A stretch of DNA of 64,000 nt from Verticiella alkaliphila (GTDB lineage Bacteria; Pseudomonadota; Gammaproteobacteria; Burkholderiales; Burkholderiaceae_B), in the NCBI RefSeq assembly GCF_018904615.1, contig NZ_JADCNH010000009.1, positions 56,849 through 120,848 of the forward strand, in the 5' to 3' direction. The notes beneath the pieces are model-generated. The model worked only from the letters and a program-made list of their open reading frames with translations, ran no database searches and had not been told where the DNA came from. This document shows, in pieces, positions 9,485 through 18,305 of this stretch. Numbering within the stretch: position 1 is the stretch's first letter; every line of letters begins with the position of its first letter. The translations under genes were made by a program, and so were the position numbers.

Positions 9485-10108
9485 ATGTCCATTGAAGATG
9501 AAATCGGGGCTGTGAGCCTGCGCGTGGAGGCGCCGGCGCTGTCCTCGCAAGCCTACATGGATCTGCAGCAACAGATCTGGTCCGTGCTCAAGCCGCGCTC
9601 GCGCGGGCGCTTCTGGCGCAACATGCTGCTGGCCGTGGTGATCGGTATCGGACTGGGTCTCGTGCCCGCCTGGCTCGGCATGCAAGCTGAACTCTGGATC
9701 GCGTTCACGCGCCTGGGCTTCGAGGCCTACCTGGAAGACTCCAGCTTCCTCCTGCTCATGCTCCTGACCGCGCTCGTCCCCGCCGCGCTCGCCTGGGGCT
9801 GGTACGTCTTTCGTCAGGTGCAGGCCTTGCACGTCATCCATGCAAGTTCGGGGGAGCTCTTCGCCGCGCACGAGGTGCTGTTCGGCGAGCAGGCCCTGCT
9901 CTGGCGCAACGCGCACCGCACCACCGTCATCCGCTGGGCATCCTTCACCGCCCTGCGCCGGGGCCACCAGCAGTGGCTGCTGATGGCCGATCACGCGAGC
10001 GCGCTCTGGTTTCCGGACGAGGCCGTGGCCGCGGGGCCGGGCGAAGCGGAACTGCTGGCCCAGATCGAGCGCTACACCGGCCTGAAGCCGAGCCAGAAGA
10101 CGCGTTGA
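9485..10108 (+). CDS. Two-helix inner-membrane protein, YcxB-like
   Basis: A 207-residue protein. Two hydrophobic segments are visible, at about residues 44-66 (NMLLAVVIGIGLGLVPAWLG) and 85-107 (SSFLLLMLLTALVPAALAWG). They are followed by a soluble C-terminal part with the pattern ITF-ALRRGHQQWLLMAD-ALWFPDEAV, which resembles the C-terminal domain of YcxB-like proteins. That similarity is by eye and weak. It stands alone between hairpins and is convergent with urea carboxylase. The function is unknown; membrane location is the only firm inference. Confidence 0.65.
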   Translation: MSIEDEIGAVSLRVEAPALSSQAYMDLQQQIWSVLKPRSRGRFWRNMLLAVVIGIGLGLVPAWLGMQAELWIAFTRLGFEAYLEDSSFLLLMLLTALVPAALAWGWYVFRQVQALHVIHASSGELFAAHEVLFGEQALLWRNAHRTTVIRWASFTALRRGHQQWLLMADHASALWFPDEAVAAGPGEAELLAQIERYTGLKPSQKTR

Positions 10109-10113
10109 AAGAC

Positions 10114-10137
10114 GGCGGGCGCATGGCCCGCCCCTTT
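10114..10137. terminator. Shared terminator between convergent genes
   Basis: Stem GGCGGGC / GCCCGCC with loop GCATG, followed by CCTTTCC. It lies in the 32-base gap between the plus-strand membrane protein and the minus-strand urea carboxylase stop. Confidence 0.65.
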
Positions 10138-10140
10138 CCA

Positions 10141-13100
10141 TCACACCAGATGCAGCAGCCGGTCGCCCACGTTGACCGGCGTGCCCACCCGGCAGCGCAC
10201 GCTACCCACCGTGCCCGCGCGCGGTGCGCATACCGAGAGCTCCATCTTCATCGCCTCGACGACCACGATGGGCTGACCGGCAGCCACCGCCTCGCCGGGC
10301 TGCACGAGCACCTTCCAGACGTTGCCGCACATCTCGGCCACGACCGGATCGCCATCGGCGTCCTCGTCCTCGGCGTCGACGGCCTCTGCCACCGCAGAGA
10401 CATTGGCCTCGCTGGCCTGCCAGTGCGCCACTTCCGTCGTGAAGGCCGCCTGCTGCGCGGTCTTGAAGGCGGCGATGTCCTCGGCGTTGGCCTCCAGGAA
10501 ATCCAGGTAGGCGCCGAAATCGAAGGTCTCCTCCTCGATGCGCACCGTCGCCCGGCCCTCGCGAAAGTCCGCACGCAGGACGTCCAGCTCGTCCTCGGTC
10601 ACAGGGTAGAACCGCACCTGGTCGAAGAAGCGCAGCAGCCAAGGCTCGCCCGGCGTGAAGACGGGGTTCACGGTATGGCTGTTCCAGATCGGCACGGTGC
10701 GGCCAACGAGCTGGTAGCCCCCAGGCGAATCCATGCCGTAGATGCACATGTACACCCCGCCGATGCCCACGGTGCCCTCGGCCGTGAAGGTGCGGGCCGG
10801 GTTGTACTTGGACGTGAGCAGGCGGTGGCGCGGATCCAGCGGCACCGCGCAGGGCGCGCCCAGATAGACGTCGCCCAGGCCCATGACGAGATAGCTCGCG
10901 GCGTACACCACGTCGCGCACGGCCTCGCGGCTGGGCAGGCCATTGATGCGCTGGATGAAGTCCACATTGTTGGGCAACCAGGGCGCCTCGGCGCGCACCG
11001 TCTCGCGGTAGCGCTGCACGGCGCCCAGCGTGGCGGAATCCTCGAAGGCCATGGGCAGGTACATGACCCGCGTCGGGATCTTCAGCCCGCGCACGTCAGG
11101 CAGCGCGGATTCGATCTCCAGCAGACGCGCCACGAGCGCCGCCTGCGTGATGCGCCGCCCGTCGTAGCGCACCTGCAGGGAGCGCACGCCCGGCGAGAGC
11201 TCCTCCACACCCGGGATGGCGGCCGCAGTCACGGCCTGCATGATCAGGTGCACGCGCAGGCGCAAGGCGATGTCCAGCACGTTCTCGCCATATTCCAGCA
11301 GCAGATAGCCGTCGCCCGCCTGCCGATAGGCGAGCGCCGGATGGTGGCCTTCGGCGGGTCGCGAGGCCACCAGGGTAGCGGATTCGCCGTCTACCGGGTC
11401 GAGCGACGGGGCCGGCAGGATGGGCGCACTGACGGGCGCGAGCGAAGCAATCGCGGCGTCCTGCGCTTGCTGGGCGGCCAGGGCCTGCTCCCAGGCGATC
11501 GGCGCGAAGCGGATCCGGTCGCCCGGGCGGAACTGGCCGACCTTCCAGAGCTCGGCCTTGGCGATCGTCACCGGGCAGACGAAGCCGCCCAGGCTGGGGC
11601 CATCGCAGGTCAGGATCACTGGCGAATCGCCCGTGAAGTTGATCGCGCCGATGGCGTACTCGCAGTCGTGCACGTTGGACGGGTGCAGTCCCGCCTCGCC
11701 GCCGTCCGAGCGCGTCCAGGTCGGCTTGGGCCCGACCAGGCGCACGCCGAGGCGGTTGGAGTTGTAGTGCACTTCCCATTCGGCCGCGAGGAACTCGCGG
11801 ATCGCGTCCTCCGTGAAGAAATCCGGCGCGCCATGCGGGCCATACAGCACGCCCACGTGCCAGGTCTGGCCGTAGGTGGGGATGAGGGCGGGATCGACCG
11901 CGGCCGGCTCGGCCACGGGCGCAGGCGTCGTGCACGCCGGCAACGCGGGATTCGAGATGGCCAGCATGTCGCCATGGCGCAGCGTGCGCCCGCCATGCCC
12001 GCCGAACTGTCCGAGCACGAACGTGGCCCGGCTGCCCAGGTACTCCGGGACGTCTAGGCCCTCGCGCACCGCCAGGTACGTGCGGCAGCCCGCCGTCGCC
12101 TTGCCCACGTCCAGCACCTGACCGGCGCGCACGGTCACAGGCGCCCATAGCGCCACCGGCTCGCCATCCAGCAACGCGGGCGTCTGCGCGCCGGTGAGTG
12201 CGATCACCGCATCACTGTGAAAACGCAGGCGCGGACCGACCAGCGTGCATTCCAGCCCGGCCGCCGACGCATCGTTGCCCACGATGCGGTTGGCCAGACG
12301 GAACGCGTAGTCGTCCATCGGGCCCGAGGGCGGCACGCCGATGTGCCAGTAGCCCATGCGCCCCGGGGCGTCCTGCACCGTGGTGTACGTGCCGGGTTCG
12401 AGCACCTCGATGGCGCGCGGCTGGTAGGCAAAGCTGTCCAGCAGGCGCGTGAACATCGTGCCTTCGACGAAGGCCGGCGCCTGCACCACGGCGCGCAGGT
12501 AATCCAGGTTGGTCGCGATGCCGTGCAGGCGCGTCGCCGCCAGCGCCTGCGCGAGCTTCTCGCGCGCGGCTTCGCGCGTGGGCGCATGCACGATCAGCTT
12601 GGCGAGCAGCGGGTCGTAGAAGGCGGAGACCGTGGTGCCCGTGCGCACCCAGCCGTCGATGCGCACGTCCTGCGGAAAGTGCACTTCGCTGAGCGTGCCG
12701 GGCGAGGGCTGGAAGTTGCGTACCGGATCCTCGGCGTACAGGCGCACCTCCATGGCCGCACCCTGGGGTGGGGCTTCCAGGGCGGCCCAATCCAGCGGTG
12801 CACCCGCCGCCACGCGCAGCATGCATTCGATGAGATCCACGCCCTTGACCATCTCGGTGACGGGATGCTCGACCTGCAGGCGCGTATTCACTTCGAGGAA
12901 GTAGAAGGCGTCGGCCTGGGCGTCGTAGATGAACTCGACCGTACCCGCCGAGCGGTAGTCGACCGATTCGCCCAGCTTGACTGCGGCGGCCAGCATGGCC
13001 TGGCGCGTGGCCTCGGGCAGGTGCGGCGCGGGCGTTTCTTCGATCACCTTCTGATTGCGGCGCTGGATGGAACAATCCCGCTCGCCCAGCGCGGCAACGC

Positions 13101-13755
13101 GGCCCGTGCCGTCGCCGAAAATCTGGACTTCCACGTGACGCGCGCGATCGATGCAGCGCTCGATGAAGGCCCCGCCGTCCTTGAAGAACTGCTCGCCCAG
13201 GCGTTGCACGCCCTCGAACGCGGCGCGCAGCGCAGCCGCATCGGCGCAGCGCGACAGGCCAATCCCGCCCCCGCCGGCCGTGCTCTTGACCATCACCGGG
13301 TATCCAATGCGCTCAGCCTCGGCCAGCGCCTCGTCCACACTGGCGAGCAGCCCCGTGCCGGGCGTCATGGGCACACCGGCCTCGGCAGCCAGCTCGCGGG
13401 CGCGATGCTTCAGGCCGAACTCACGGATCTGCAACGCCGTCGGCCCGATGAAGGCGATGCCAGCGGCTTCGCAGGCATCGGCAAACTCGGCGCTCTCCGA
13501 CAGGAAGCCATAGCCGGGGTAGATGGCCTGCGCGCCCGTTTCACGGGCCGCGGCAAGGATGCGCTCGATGACGAGATAGCTCTCGTTGGGCTTCTCGCCC
13601 CCCAGAGCAACGGCGGTGTCCGCCAGGCGCACGTGCGCCGCATCGCGATCCGGATCGGCATACACCGCCACGCTGCGGATGCCCAGACGCTTCAGGGTGC
13701 GGATCGCCCGCACGGCGATCTCGCCGCGATTGGCGATGAGGACGGTATCGAACAT
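10141..13755 (-). CDS. uca: Urea carboxylase (biotin-dependent)
   Basis: A 1204-residue biotin enzyme that carboxylates urea to allophanate using ATP and bicarbonate. Domains in order: biotin carboxylase (residues 1-450, with FDTVLIANRGEIAVRA, MVKSTAGGGGIG and FLEVNTRLQVEHPVTEM), an AHS2/KipA-like region (~470-800), an AHS1/KipI-like region (~860-1060) and a C-terminal biotinyl domain with VEAMKMELS near the end. The ATG at 13755 begins the conserved MFDTVLIANRGEIA; the frame is open upstream but only inside the next gene. It lies five bases after the allophanate hydrolase stop, with AAGGAG in that gene's last codons, so translation is probably coupled. Some enzymes with this name prefer guanidine, but no carboxyguanidine deiminase genes are present here. 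Confidence 0.92.
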   Translation of the reverse strand: MFDTVLIANRGEIAVRAIRTLKRLGIRSVAVYADPDRDAAHVRLADTAVALGGEKPNESYLVIERILAAARETGAQAIYPGYGFLSESAEFADACEAAGIAFIGPTALQIREFGLKHRARELAAEAGVPMTPGTGLLASVDEALAEAERIGYPVMVKSTAGGGGIGLSRCADAAALRAAFEGVQRLGEQFFKDGGAFIERCIDRARHVEVQIFGDGTGRVAALGERDCSIQRRNQKVIEETPAPHLPEATRQAMLAAAVKLGESVDYRSAGTVEFIYDAQADAFYFLEVNTRLQVEHPVTEMVKGVDLIECMLRVAAGAPLDWAALEAPPQGAAMEVRLYAEDPVRNFQPSPGTLSEVHFPQDVRIDGWVRTGTTVSAFYDPLLAKLIVHAPTREAAREKLAQALAATRLHGIATNLDYLRAVVQAPAFVEGTMFTRLLDSFAYQPRAIEVLEPGTYTTVQDAPGRMGYWHIGVPPSGPMDDYAFRLANRIVGNDASAAGLECTLVGPRLRFHSDAVIALTGAQTPALLDGEPVALWAPVTVRAGQVLDVGKATAGCRTYLAVREGLDVPEYLGSRATFVLGQFGGHGGRTLRHGDMLAISNPALPACTTPAPVAEPAAVDPALIPTYGQTWHVGVLYGPHGAPDFFTEDAIREFLAAEWEVHYNSNRLGVRLVGPKPTWTRSDGGEAGLHPSNVHDCEYAIGAINFTGDSPVILTCDGPSLGGFVCPVTIAKAELWKVGQFRPGDRIRFAPIAWEQALAAQQAQDAAIASLAPVSAPILPAPSLDPVDGESATLVASRPAEGHHPALAYRQAGDGYLLLEYGENVLDIALRLRVHLIMQAVTAAAIPGVEELSPGVRSLQVRYDGRRITQAALVARLLEIESALPDVRGLKIPTRVMYLPMAFEDSATLGAVQRYRETVRAEAPWLPNNVDFIQRINGLPSREAVRDVVYAASYLVMGLGDVYLGAPCAVPLDPRHRLLTSKYNPARTFTAEGTVGIGGVYMCIYGMDSPGGYQLVGRTVPIWNSHTVNPVFTPGEPWLLRFFDQVRFYPVTEDELDVLRADFREGRATVRIEEETFDFGAYLDFLEANAEDIAAFKTAQQAAFTTEVAHWQASEANVSAVAEAVDAEDEDADGDPVVAEMCGNVWKVLVQPGEAVAAGQPIVVVEAMKMELSVCAPRAGTVGSVRCRVGTPVNVGDRLLHLV

Positions 13756-13760
13756 CAGAC

Positions 13761-15599
13761 TCACTCCTTGCCGGCCGGGCGCGTGGCGCCCAGGTTCTCG
13801 AGAAAGGCGCGCCAGCCGCCGAACTCGGTGATGTCCCGCGCACCCGTCAGGCCGCGCGGCTCGCAGATGAAACCCTTGACCTCGCGGCCATCCTCCAGCG
13901 TGAGCGTGCCGATCCCCAGGGGCGCGGGAATCTCCGCGACGAAGCCACCGAAGGCGGATTCGGCGATGTCCCACAACTCCACGACGATGGGTTGGCCGCT
14001 GTCGCCCCGCACGAGACCCGGCTTGGGCGGCGCCGTGTTGGCCAGTGCATACAAGCGATAATCCGCCGCCGTGCGCGTGCGCTCGACGAAGGCCGCGCCA
14101 CGGGAGGTCAATTGATGGTTCAAAGGCATGCCGGTCAGGTGAGCCCCCACCACCGCCACGCGCACCACGCCCGGCGCCGGCGGTGCGGGCAGCAGGCTAT
14201 CTGCCTGGCTCGGGAATGCAGCGCCCGTGGCACCGAGCGGCAAGGCCTGCGCCGCCTGCCAGCGCTGGCCGATGGCGGCGATGGCTTCGTCATGCCAGGC
14301 CGGGGCGATGAGCGTGATGCCCACCGGCAGGCCATCGTCACGAAAGCCCGCCGGCAGCGCCAGGGCGCAGAGATCCGCGAGATTCGTGAAGTTGGTGTAG
14401 ATGCCCAGACGCGCGTTCAGGCGCACGGGATCGGCCTCGACCTCGGCAATGGTGTAGATCGATGGGGTGCTCGGCACCATCAAGGCATCGACGCCCGCCA
14501 GCGCGGCCTGGATGCGGGCCGCGAGCGCGGCACGGGCATACTCCGCACGGAAGGTGTCGACGGCGGAATAGGCCGTGGCGCCTTCGACGATGCGTCGCAC
14601 CACGGGGTGCAGGGAGTCCGGATCGCGCGCGAGTTGCTCGGCGACGGCCGCCAGACGCTCGGCCACCCAGGGCCCTTCATAGAGCAAGGCAGCCAGCTCG
14701 GCGAACGGCGCGAAGTCGATCTCGACGACGTCGGCCCCGAGGTCGATCCAGGCGTGCCGGGCTCTCTCGAAGGCCGCCTGGGCCTGCGCATCGCCAAAGA
14801 ATTCGCACTGCGCAGGCACCGCCAGGCGCAGCGCCGGCGACGGTGCGACCGGTGCATCCGGCGGGCATGCCCGCGAATACGGATCGGCCGCATCGGTGCC
14901 GCTGGCCACCCGCGCCACCCGGGCGGCATCATCCACGGTCAGGGCAAAGATCGACACGCAATCCAGCGTGCGGCAGGCAGGTACGACACCCGCTGTCGAG
15001 AACCGGCCTTTCGTGGGCTTCAAGCCCACGATGTTGTTGAAGGCGGCCGGCACGCGCCCGGAGCCGGCGGTGTCTGTTCCGAGCGAGAACGGCACCAGGC
15101 CGCGCGCCACGGCCGACGCAGAGCCCGAACTCGAGCCGCCGCTCACATAGGCCGGATCAAAGGTATTCGGGACCGCTCCGTAGGGCGAGCGCACCCCCAC
15201 CAGGCCGGTGGCGAACTGATCCAGATTGGTCTTGCCCACCACGATCGCGCCGGCCGCCCGCAGGCGTGCCACGATGCCGGCATCGGCCTCGGCCACATAG
15301 GCAAAGCCCGGGCACGCCGCCGTGGTCGGCCAGCCGGCCACGTCGATGTTGTCCTTGACCGCGAAGGGCACGCCGTAGAGCGGCAGACGCGACAGATCGC
15401 CGCCCACGGCCGCGCGACGCTCGGCCAGCGCCGCGAGCTGGCGATCCAGACGTTCGCGATCCAGCCGCGCGATCCAGGCGACGTCACCCGGGTCGATCTC
15501 GAGAAAAGGCGCGAGCAATCGCGCCGGTTCGGCTCCCGCCGCGTAGGCGTCACGCCAGGCGGCCAGGCTCGGGCCGGATGAAGTCGATAGATGCAGCAC
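13761..15599 (-). CDS. atzF: Allophanate hydrolase
   Basis: Splits allophanate to ammonia and carbon dioxide in the cytoplasm. The protein has 612 residues, close to AtzF. The amidase-signature domain carries the Lys-cis-Ser-Ser triad: Lys82 in FAVKDNIDVAG, Ser156 in the GGSSSGSASA loop and Ser180 in DTAGSGRVP. A C-terminal domain of about 150 residues follows. The start is a GTG at 15599, because an in-frame stop lies shortly upstream and no ATG occurs nearby. It is the first gene of a two-gene operon with urea carboxylase. In the wider locus it would take allophanate both from urea carboxylation and from biuret produced by the AtzD operon. Confidence 0.92.
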   Translation of the reverse strand: MLHLSTSSGPSLAAWRDAYAAGAEPARLLAPFLEIDPGDVAWIARLDRERLDRQLAALAERRAAVGGDLSRLPLYGVPFAVKDNIDVAGWPTTAACPGFAYVAEADAGIVARLRAAGAIVVGKTNLDQFATGLVGVRSPYGAVPNTFDPAYVSGGSSSGSASAVARGLVPFSLGTDTAGSGRVPAAFNNIVGLKPTKGRFSTAGVVPACRTLDCVSIFALTVDDAARVARVASGTDAADPYSRACPPDAPVAPSPALRLAVPAQCEFFGDAQAQAAFERARHAWIDLGADVVEIDFAPFAELAALLYEGPWVAERLAAVAEQLARDPDSLHPVVRRIVEGATAYSAVDTFRAEYARAALAARIQAALAGVDALMVPSTPSIYTIAEVEADPVRLNARLGIYTNFTNLADLCALALPAGFRDDGLPVGITLIAPAWHDEAIAAIGQRWQAAQALPLGATGAAFPSQADSLLPAPPAPGVVRVAVVGAHLTGMPLNHQLTSRGAAFVERTRTAADYRLYALANTAPPKPGLVRGDSGQPIVVELWDIAESAFGGFVAEIPAPLGIGTLTLEDGREVKGFICEPRGLTGARDITEFGGWRAFLENLGATRPAGKE

Positions 15600-15611
15600 T
15601 TGGATCCCCGC

Positions 15612-15621
15612 TTGTATACAA
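15612..15621. promoter_or_regulatory. FadR/GntR-type palindrome upstream of allophanate hydrolase
   Basis: TTGTATACAA is a perfect palindrome fitting the GntR/FadR-family operator pattern t.GTatAC.a. It starts 13 bases before the GTG start of atzF, in the 205-base gap that must hold the atzF-uca promoter. No GntR gene is present in the window, so the regulator would act from elsewhere. The assignment rests on the motif and its position only. Confidence 0.5.
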
Positions 15622-15804
15622 CATGAGGATCCATTGCACGATCAATGCCAAATCACGCGGATTCAACAACGGCGCGGCTGTGCGGGCACCCGACGCCATG
15701 GCGGCCGATGCGCACGCACGGCAAGCGCGCGTGGCCGCACCGTCGGCGTGCGTGCCTCGCCTGCTGGCGGTGCACGGCAAGGGCCGTGACGGTGCGGGCG
15801 GAAG

Positions 15805-16575
15805 TCACCGCCGTTCGCAGGCCTGCCGCAGCGCGCCCAGCGACTGCACCTGCCGGCCTTGGGCATCGAAGTTGTCCGGCGCCAGCCAGGCCTGGAACGC
15901 CGCCTTGAGCGCCGGCCATTCCGCATCGATGATCGAGAACCACGCCGTGTCCCGGGAGCGCTGCTTGTAGATCGTCGCCTGCCGGAAGAGGCCCTCGAAC
16001 GTGAAGCCCAGCCGCTGCGCAGCCTGGCGCGACGGCGCGTTGAGGCTGTCGCACTTCCACTCGTACCGGCGATAGCCCAGTTCGTCGAACACATACTGCA
16101 TCAGGAGAAACTGCGCCTCGGTCGCGGCAGGCTTGCGCTGCATCCGGGGCGAGTAGGCAACCCATCCCACCTCGATCGCGCCGTTCGCAGGATCGGCCCG
16201 CATGAGAGCGACGGTGCCGACCGGCGCGTTCCGGTCGGCATCCACGACGGCATAGTGCTTCGGATCCGCGCTGCGAGCGGCGCTCTGCGCATGCTGGAGG
16301 TAAGCCCGCGCCTCGGCGAAGGGCCCGGCTGGCAGGTAGGTCCAGTCGCGTCCATCCGGCGCGCTCGCATACGCCTCGTACAGCGCCTGCGCGTGGCGCT
16401 CGGCGTCGAGCGGTTCCAGTCGACAGAAGCGGCCCATCAGCACACGGTCGGCAGGCAGGGCACGTGCGGTCCAGCCAACCATCGGCCTGCCAATCGGCTG
16501 GCCGTAGGCGTTCAGATGCCCAGATTCTGCGCCATCTGAGTTAAAACGAACTTCAAGTTCATTTTTATTGATCAT
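15805..16575 (-). CDS. GNAT family N-acetyltransferase (RimJ/RimL type)
   Basis: A 256-residue protein. The acetyltransferase core runs from RFCRLEPLDAERHAQALYEA through GTVALMRADPANGAIEVGWVAYSP to NAPSRQAAQRLGFTFEGLFRQ and DTAWFSIID, a pattern typical of RimJ/RimL-like GNAT enzymes acting on protein N-termini, antibiotics or small amines. The substrate cannot be deduced. The start is taken at the ATG at 16575, followed by INKNELEVRF. This N-terminal stretch is AT-rich compared with its surroundings and lies at the edge of an AT-rich divergent promoter region. The first conserved GNAT residues begin about 45 residues in, so a later start is possible. It lies upstream of atzF on the same strand, 205 bases away. 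Confidence 0.8.
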   Translation of the reverse strand: MINKNELEVRFNSDGAESGHLNAYGQPIGRPMVGWTARALPADRVLMGRFCRLEPLDAERHAQALYEAYASAPDGRDWTYLPAGPFAEARAYLQHAQSAARSADPKHYAVVDADRNAPVGTVALMRADPANGAIEVGWVAYSPRMQRKPAATEAQFLLMQYVFDELGYRRYEWKCDSLNAPSRQAAQRLGFTFEGLFRQATIYKQRSRDTAWFSIIDAEWPALKAAFQAWLAPDNFDAQGRQVQSLGALRQACERR

Positions 16576-16682
16576 ATCCAATGATATTTGCAGTCCACAC
16601 GAGAATTTGGCGCCCGGAGTAGTAATATCCGAATCGATCGTCCATGAAAACAGCGCATCAGCGCCATATCGACGGAGACAAC

Positions 16683-17659
16683 ATGACAACCCCCACACGT
16701 ATTCTGGCCGCATTCGGCCTCTGTGCGGCCTTGGTCGCGCCCTGGGCCCACGCAGCCTACCCTGAAGAAGGCCGTGCCATCCGCATTGTCATCGGCTTCA
16801 CGGCCGGCGGCGCCACGGATGGCCAGGTCCGGGCCGTGGCACAACGGCTCTCTGGGGTGTTGAAGACCCCGGTCATCGTGGAGAATCGCCCCGGCGCGAG
16901 CACCATGTCGCGACGACCACGGTCATCCGCGCGCAACCCGATGGCTACACACTGCTGTACAGCCCGTCCTCCACGGTGGCCCAGAATCCGCATACGCTGC
17001 TGCAGGCAGACTACGACCCGTTCAAGGATCTCACGCCCATCACGCTCGCCGCGCGCGGGCCGCTGGTGCTGGTGGCCCACGAGAGCACCGGCGCGAAGAC
17101 GGTGGCTCAGCTGGTCGACTACGTGAAGGCCAATCCGGGCAAGTTGAGCTATGCCTCCTTCGGCACCGGCACGTCCTCGCACATCATCGGCGAGATGTTC
17201 GCGCGCAAGAACGGGCTGGACATCACGCACGTGCCGTACAAGGGCGGCGCGGACGCCGCGCGCGATCTGCTCTCGGGCCGGGTCACCTACATGTTCGATG
17301 CGGCGCCCAATGCCATCACCGCGCAGCAGACGGGGCGTGCCAACCTGCTCGCCGTGCCCTCGGCCGAGCGCAGCACCACCCTGCCGGATGTCCCGACGCT
17401 GACCGAAGCGGGCGTGGAAGGCCTGGCCCTGCCCAGCTGGATGGCCTTCTACGGCCCCCCCGGCCTGCCGCAGGACGTGGTGCAGACGCTGAACCGCGCG
17501 ATCGGCGAATCCCTGCAGGCAGAGGAAGTGGCCAAATTCTTCCAGATGGGGGCGTACACAGTGTCGCCCTCCACCCCCGAGGCGCTGACGCAGATCACGC
17601 GCGAGACCTACGACCTCTGGGGCAAGGTGATCCAGGACGCGGGCATCGAGAAGCAGTGA
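16683..17659 (+). CDS. Bug/TctC-type periplasmic receptor, frameshifted
   Basis: Solute receptor of the tripartite tricarboxylate transporter class. The signal peptide (RILAAFGLCAALVAPWAHA) is followed by IRIVIGFTAGGATDGQVRAVAQ and VIVENRPGAST. The frame then breaks just after the ATG at 16905-16907. The expected DGYTLLYSPSSTVAQNP, GTGTSSHIIGEMFARK, HVPYKGG and LPDVPTLTEAG lie one frame over and run to 17659. Adding one base (ATG to ATGG) gives a normal 325-residue Bug protein. GGAGA precedes the ATG at 16683. No TctA/TctB membrane genes are nearby, which is common for these orphan receptors. The ligand is unknown. It is divergent from the GNAT gene. Confidence 0.82.
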
Positions 17660-17663
17660 GGGC

Positions 17664-18305
17664 TCAGGAACCCGGCTGACCGATCCATTTGTCCACGACC
17701 GGCGGCTGCCAGGCGGCCAGCCGGTCGATCAGGACTTCGGGATCTGACTCGATCACGGCCATCTGCGCGTGTTCCACGCGCATGAAACCTTCCTGTACCG
17801 CGTGGGCCAGCAGCGCGCGCATCGGGTCATAGAAGCCCCGCACGTTGAGCGCGCCGCAGGCCTTGGCGCGGCGTTCGCCCGCGTGGTCGTTGAGCTGTGT
17901 GAGCGTGGCCGCCTCGAACCACTCCTCCAGCGTGCCGAGCCCGCCGGGCAACGCCACGAAGGCGTCCGCAAGCGCAGCCATGCGCGCCTTGCGCTCGCGC
18001 ATGTGGGGCACCACTTCGTGGCGTGACAGGCCCGCATGCAGATGGCCGCGCCCGAAGAGGCGCTCGTTGATGATGCCCACCACCTCACCGCCTGCCGCGA
18101 GCGCGGCATCAGCCACGATGCCCATGAGGCCCTTGGTCGTGCCGCCATAGACCAGCGTGATGCCGCGGCGGGCCAGGGCGTCGCCGAAGGCCCGCGCGGC
18201 CTCGGCGTACTCGGGCGACACCCCGAAGTTCGAGCCGCAGAAGACGGCGATGGCACGCAGCCCCACGGGTGCGGCGGGGTTGGCGACGGGAGAGGTCTCG
18301 GTCAT
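17664..18305 (-). CDS. LOG family protein (putative nucleoside 5'-monophosphate phosphoribohydrolase)
   Basis: A 213-residue Rossmann-type protein with the LOG signature PGGLGTLEEWFE and the glycine-rich GGTTKGLMGIVADAAL. Family members cleave the N-glycosidic bond of nucleoside 5'-monophosphates, releasing a free base (cytokinin riboside phosphates in plants; purine or pyrimidine nucleotides in bacteria). Its ATG overlaps the stop of the ABC permease gene (ATGA at 18302-18305), so it is the last gene of the cyanuric-acid-type operon and probably co-translated. That context suggests a role connected with a nucleobase-like substrate, but this is inference. Older databases would call it lysine decarboxylase-like. 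Confidence 0.85.
   Translation of the reverse strand: MTETSPVANPAAPVGLRAIAVFCGSNFGVSPEYAEAARAFGDALARRGITLVYGGTTKGLMGIVADAALAAGGEVVGIINERLFGRGHLHAGLSRHEVVPHMRERKARMAALADAFVALPGGLGTLEEWFEAATLTQLNDHAGERRAKACGALNVRGFYDPMRALLAHAVQEGFMRVEHAQMAVIESDPEVLIDRLAAWQPPVVDKWIGQPGS

Noticed and set aside
12217..14061. Long plus-strand frames opposite urea carboxylase and allophanate hydrolase
   Set aside because: Low-complexity shadows of well-supported minus-strand genes.
15600..15804. Guanidine-type (ykkC) riboswitch upstream of the allophanate hydrolase/urea carboxylase operon
   Set aside because: I looked for conserved ykkC-like elements in the leader and saw none; only a GntR-type palindrome is visible.
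16683..17659. True pseudogene call for the Bug receptor
   Set aside because: Only one base is missing, the rest is fully conserved and the same context recurs in the APC permease lesion, so a sequencing error is more likely.
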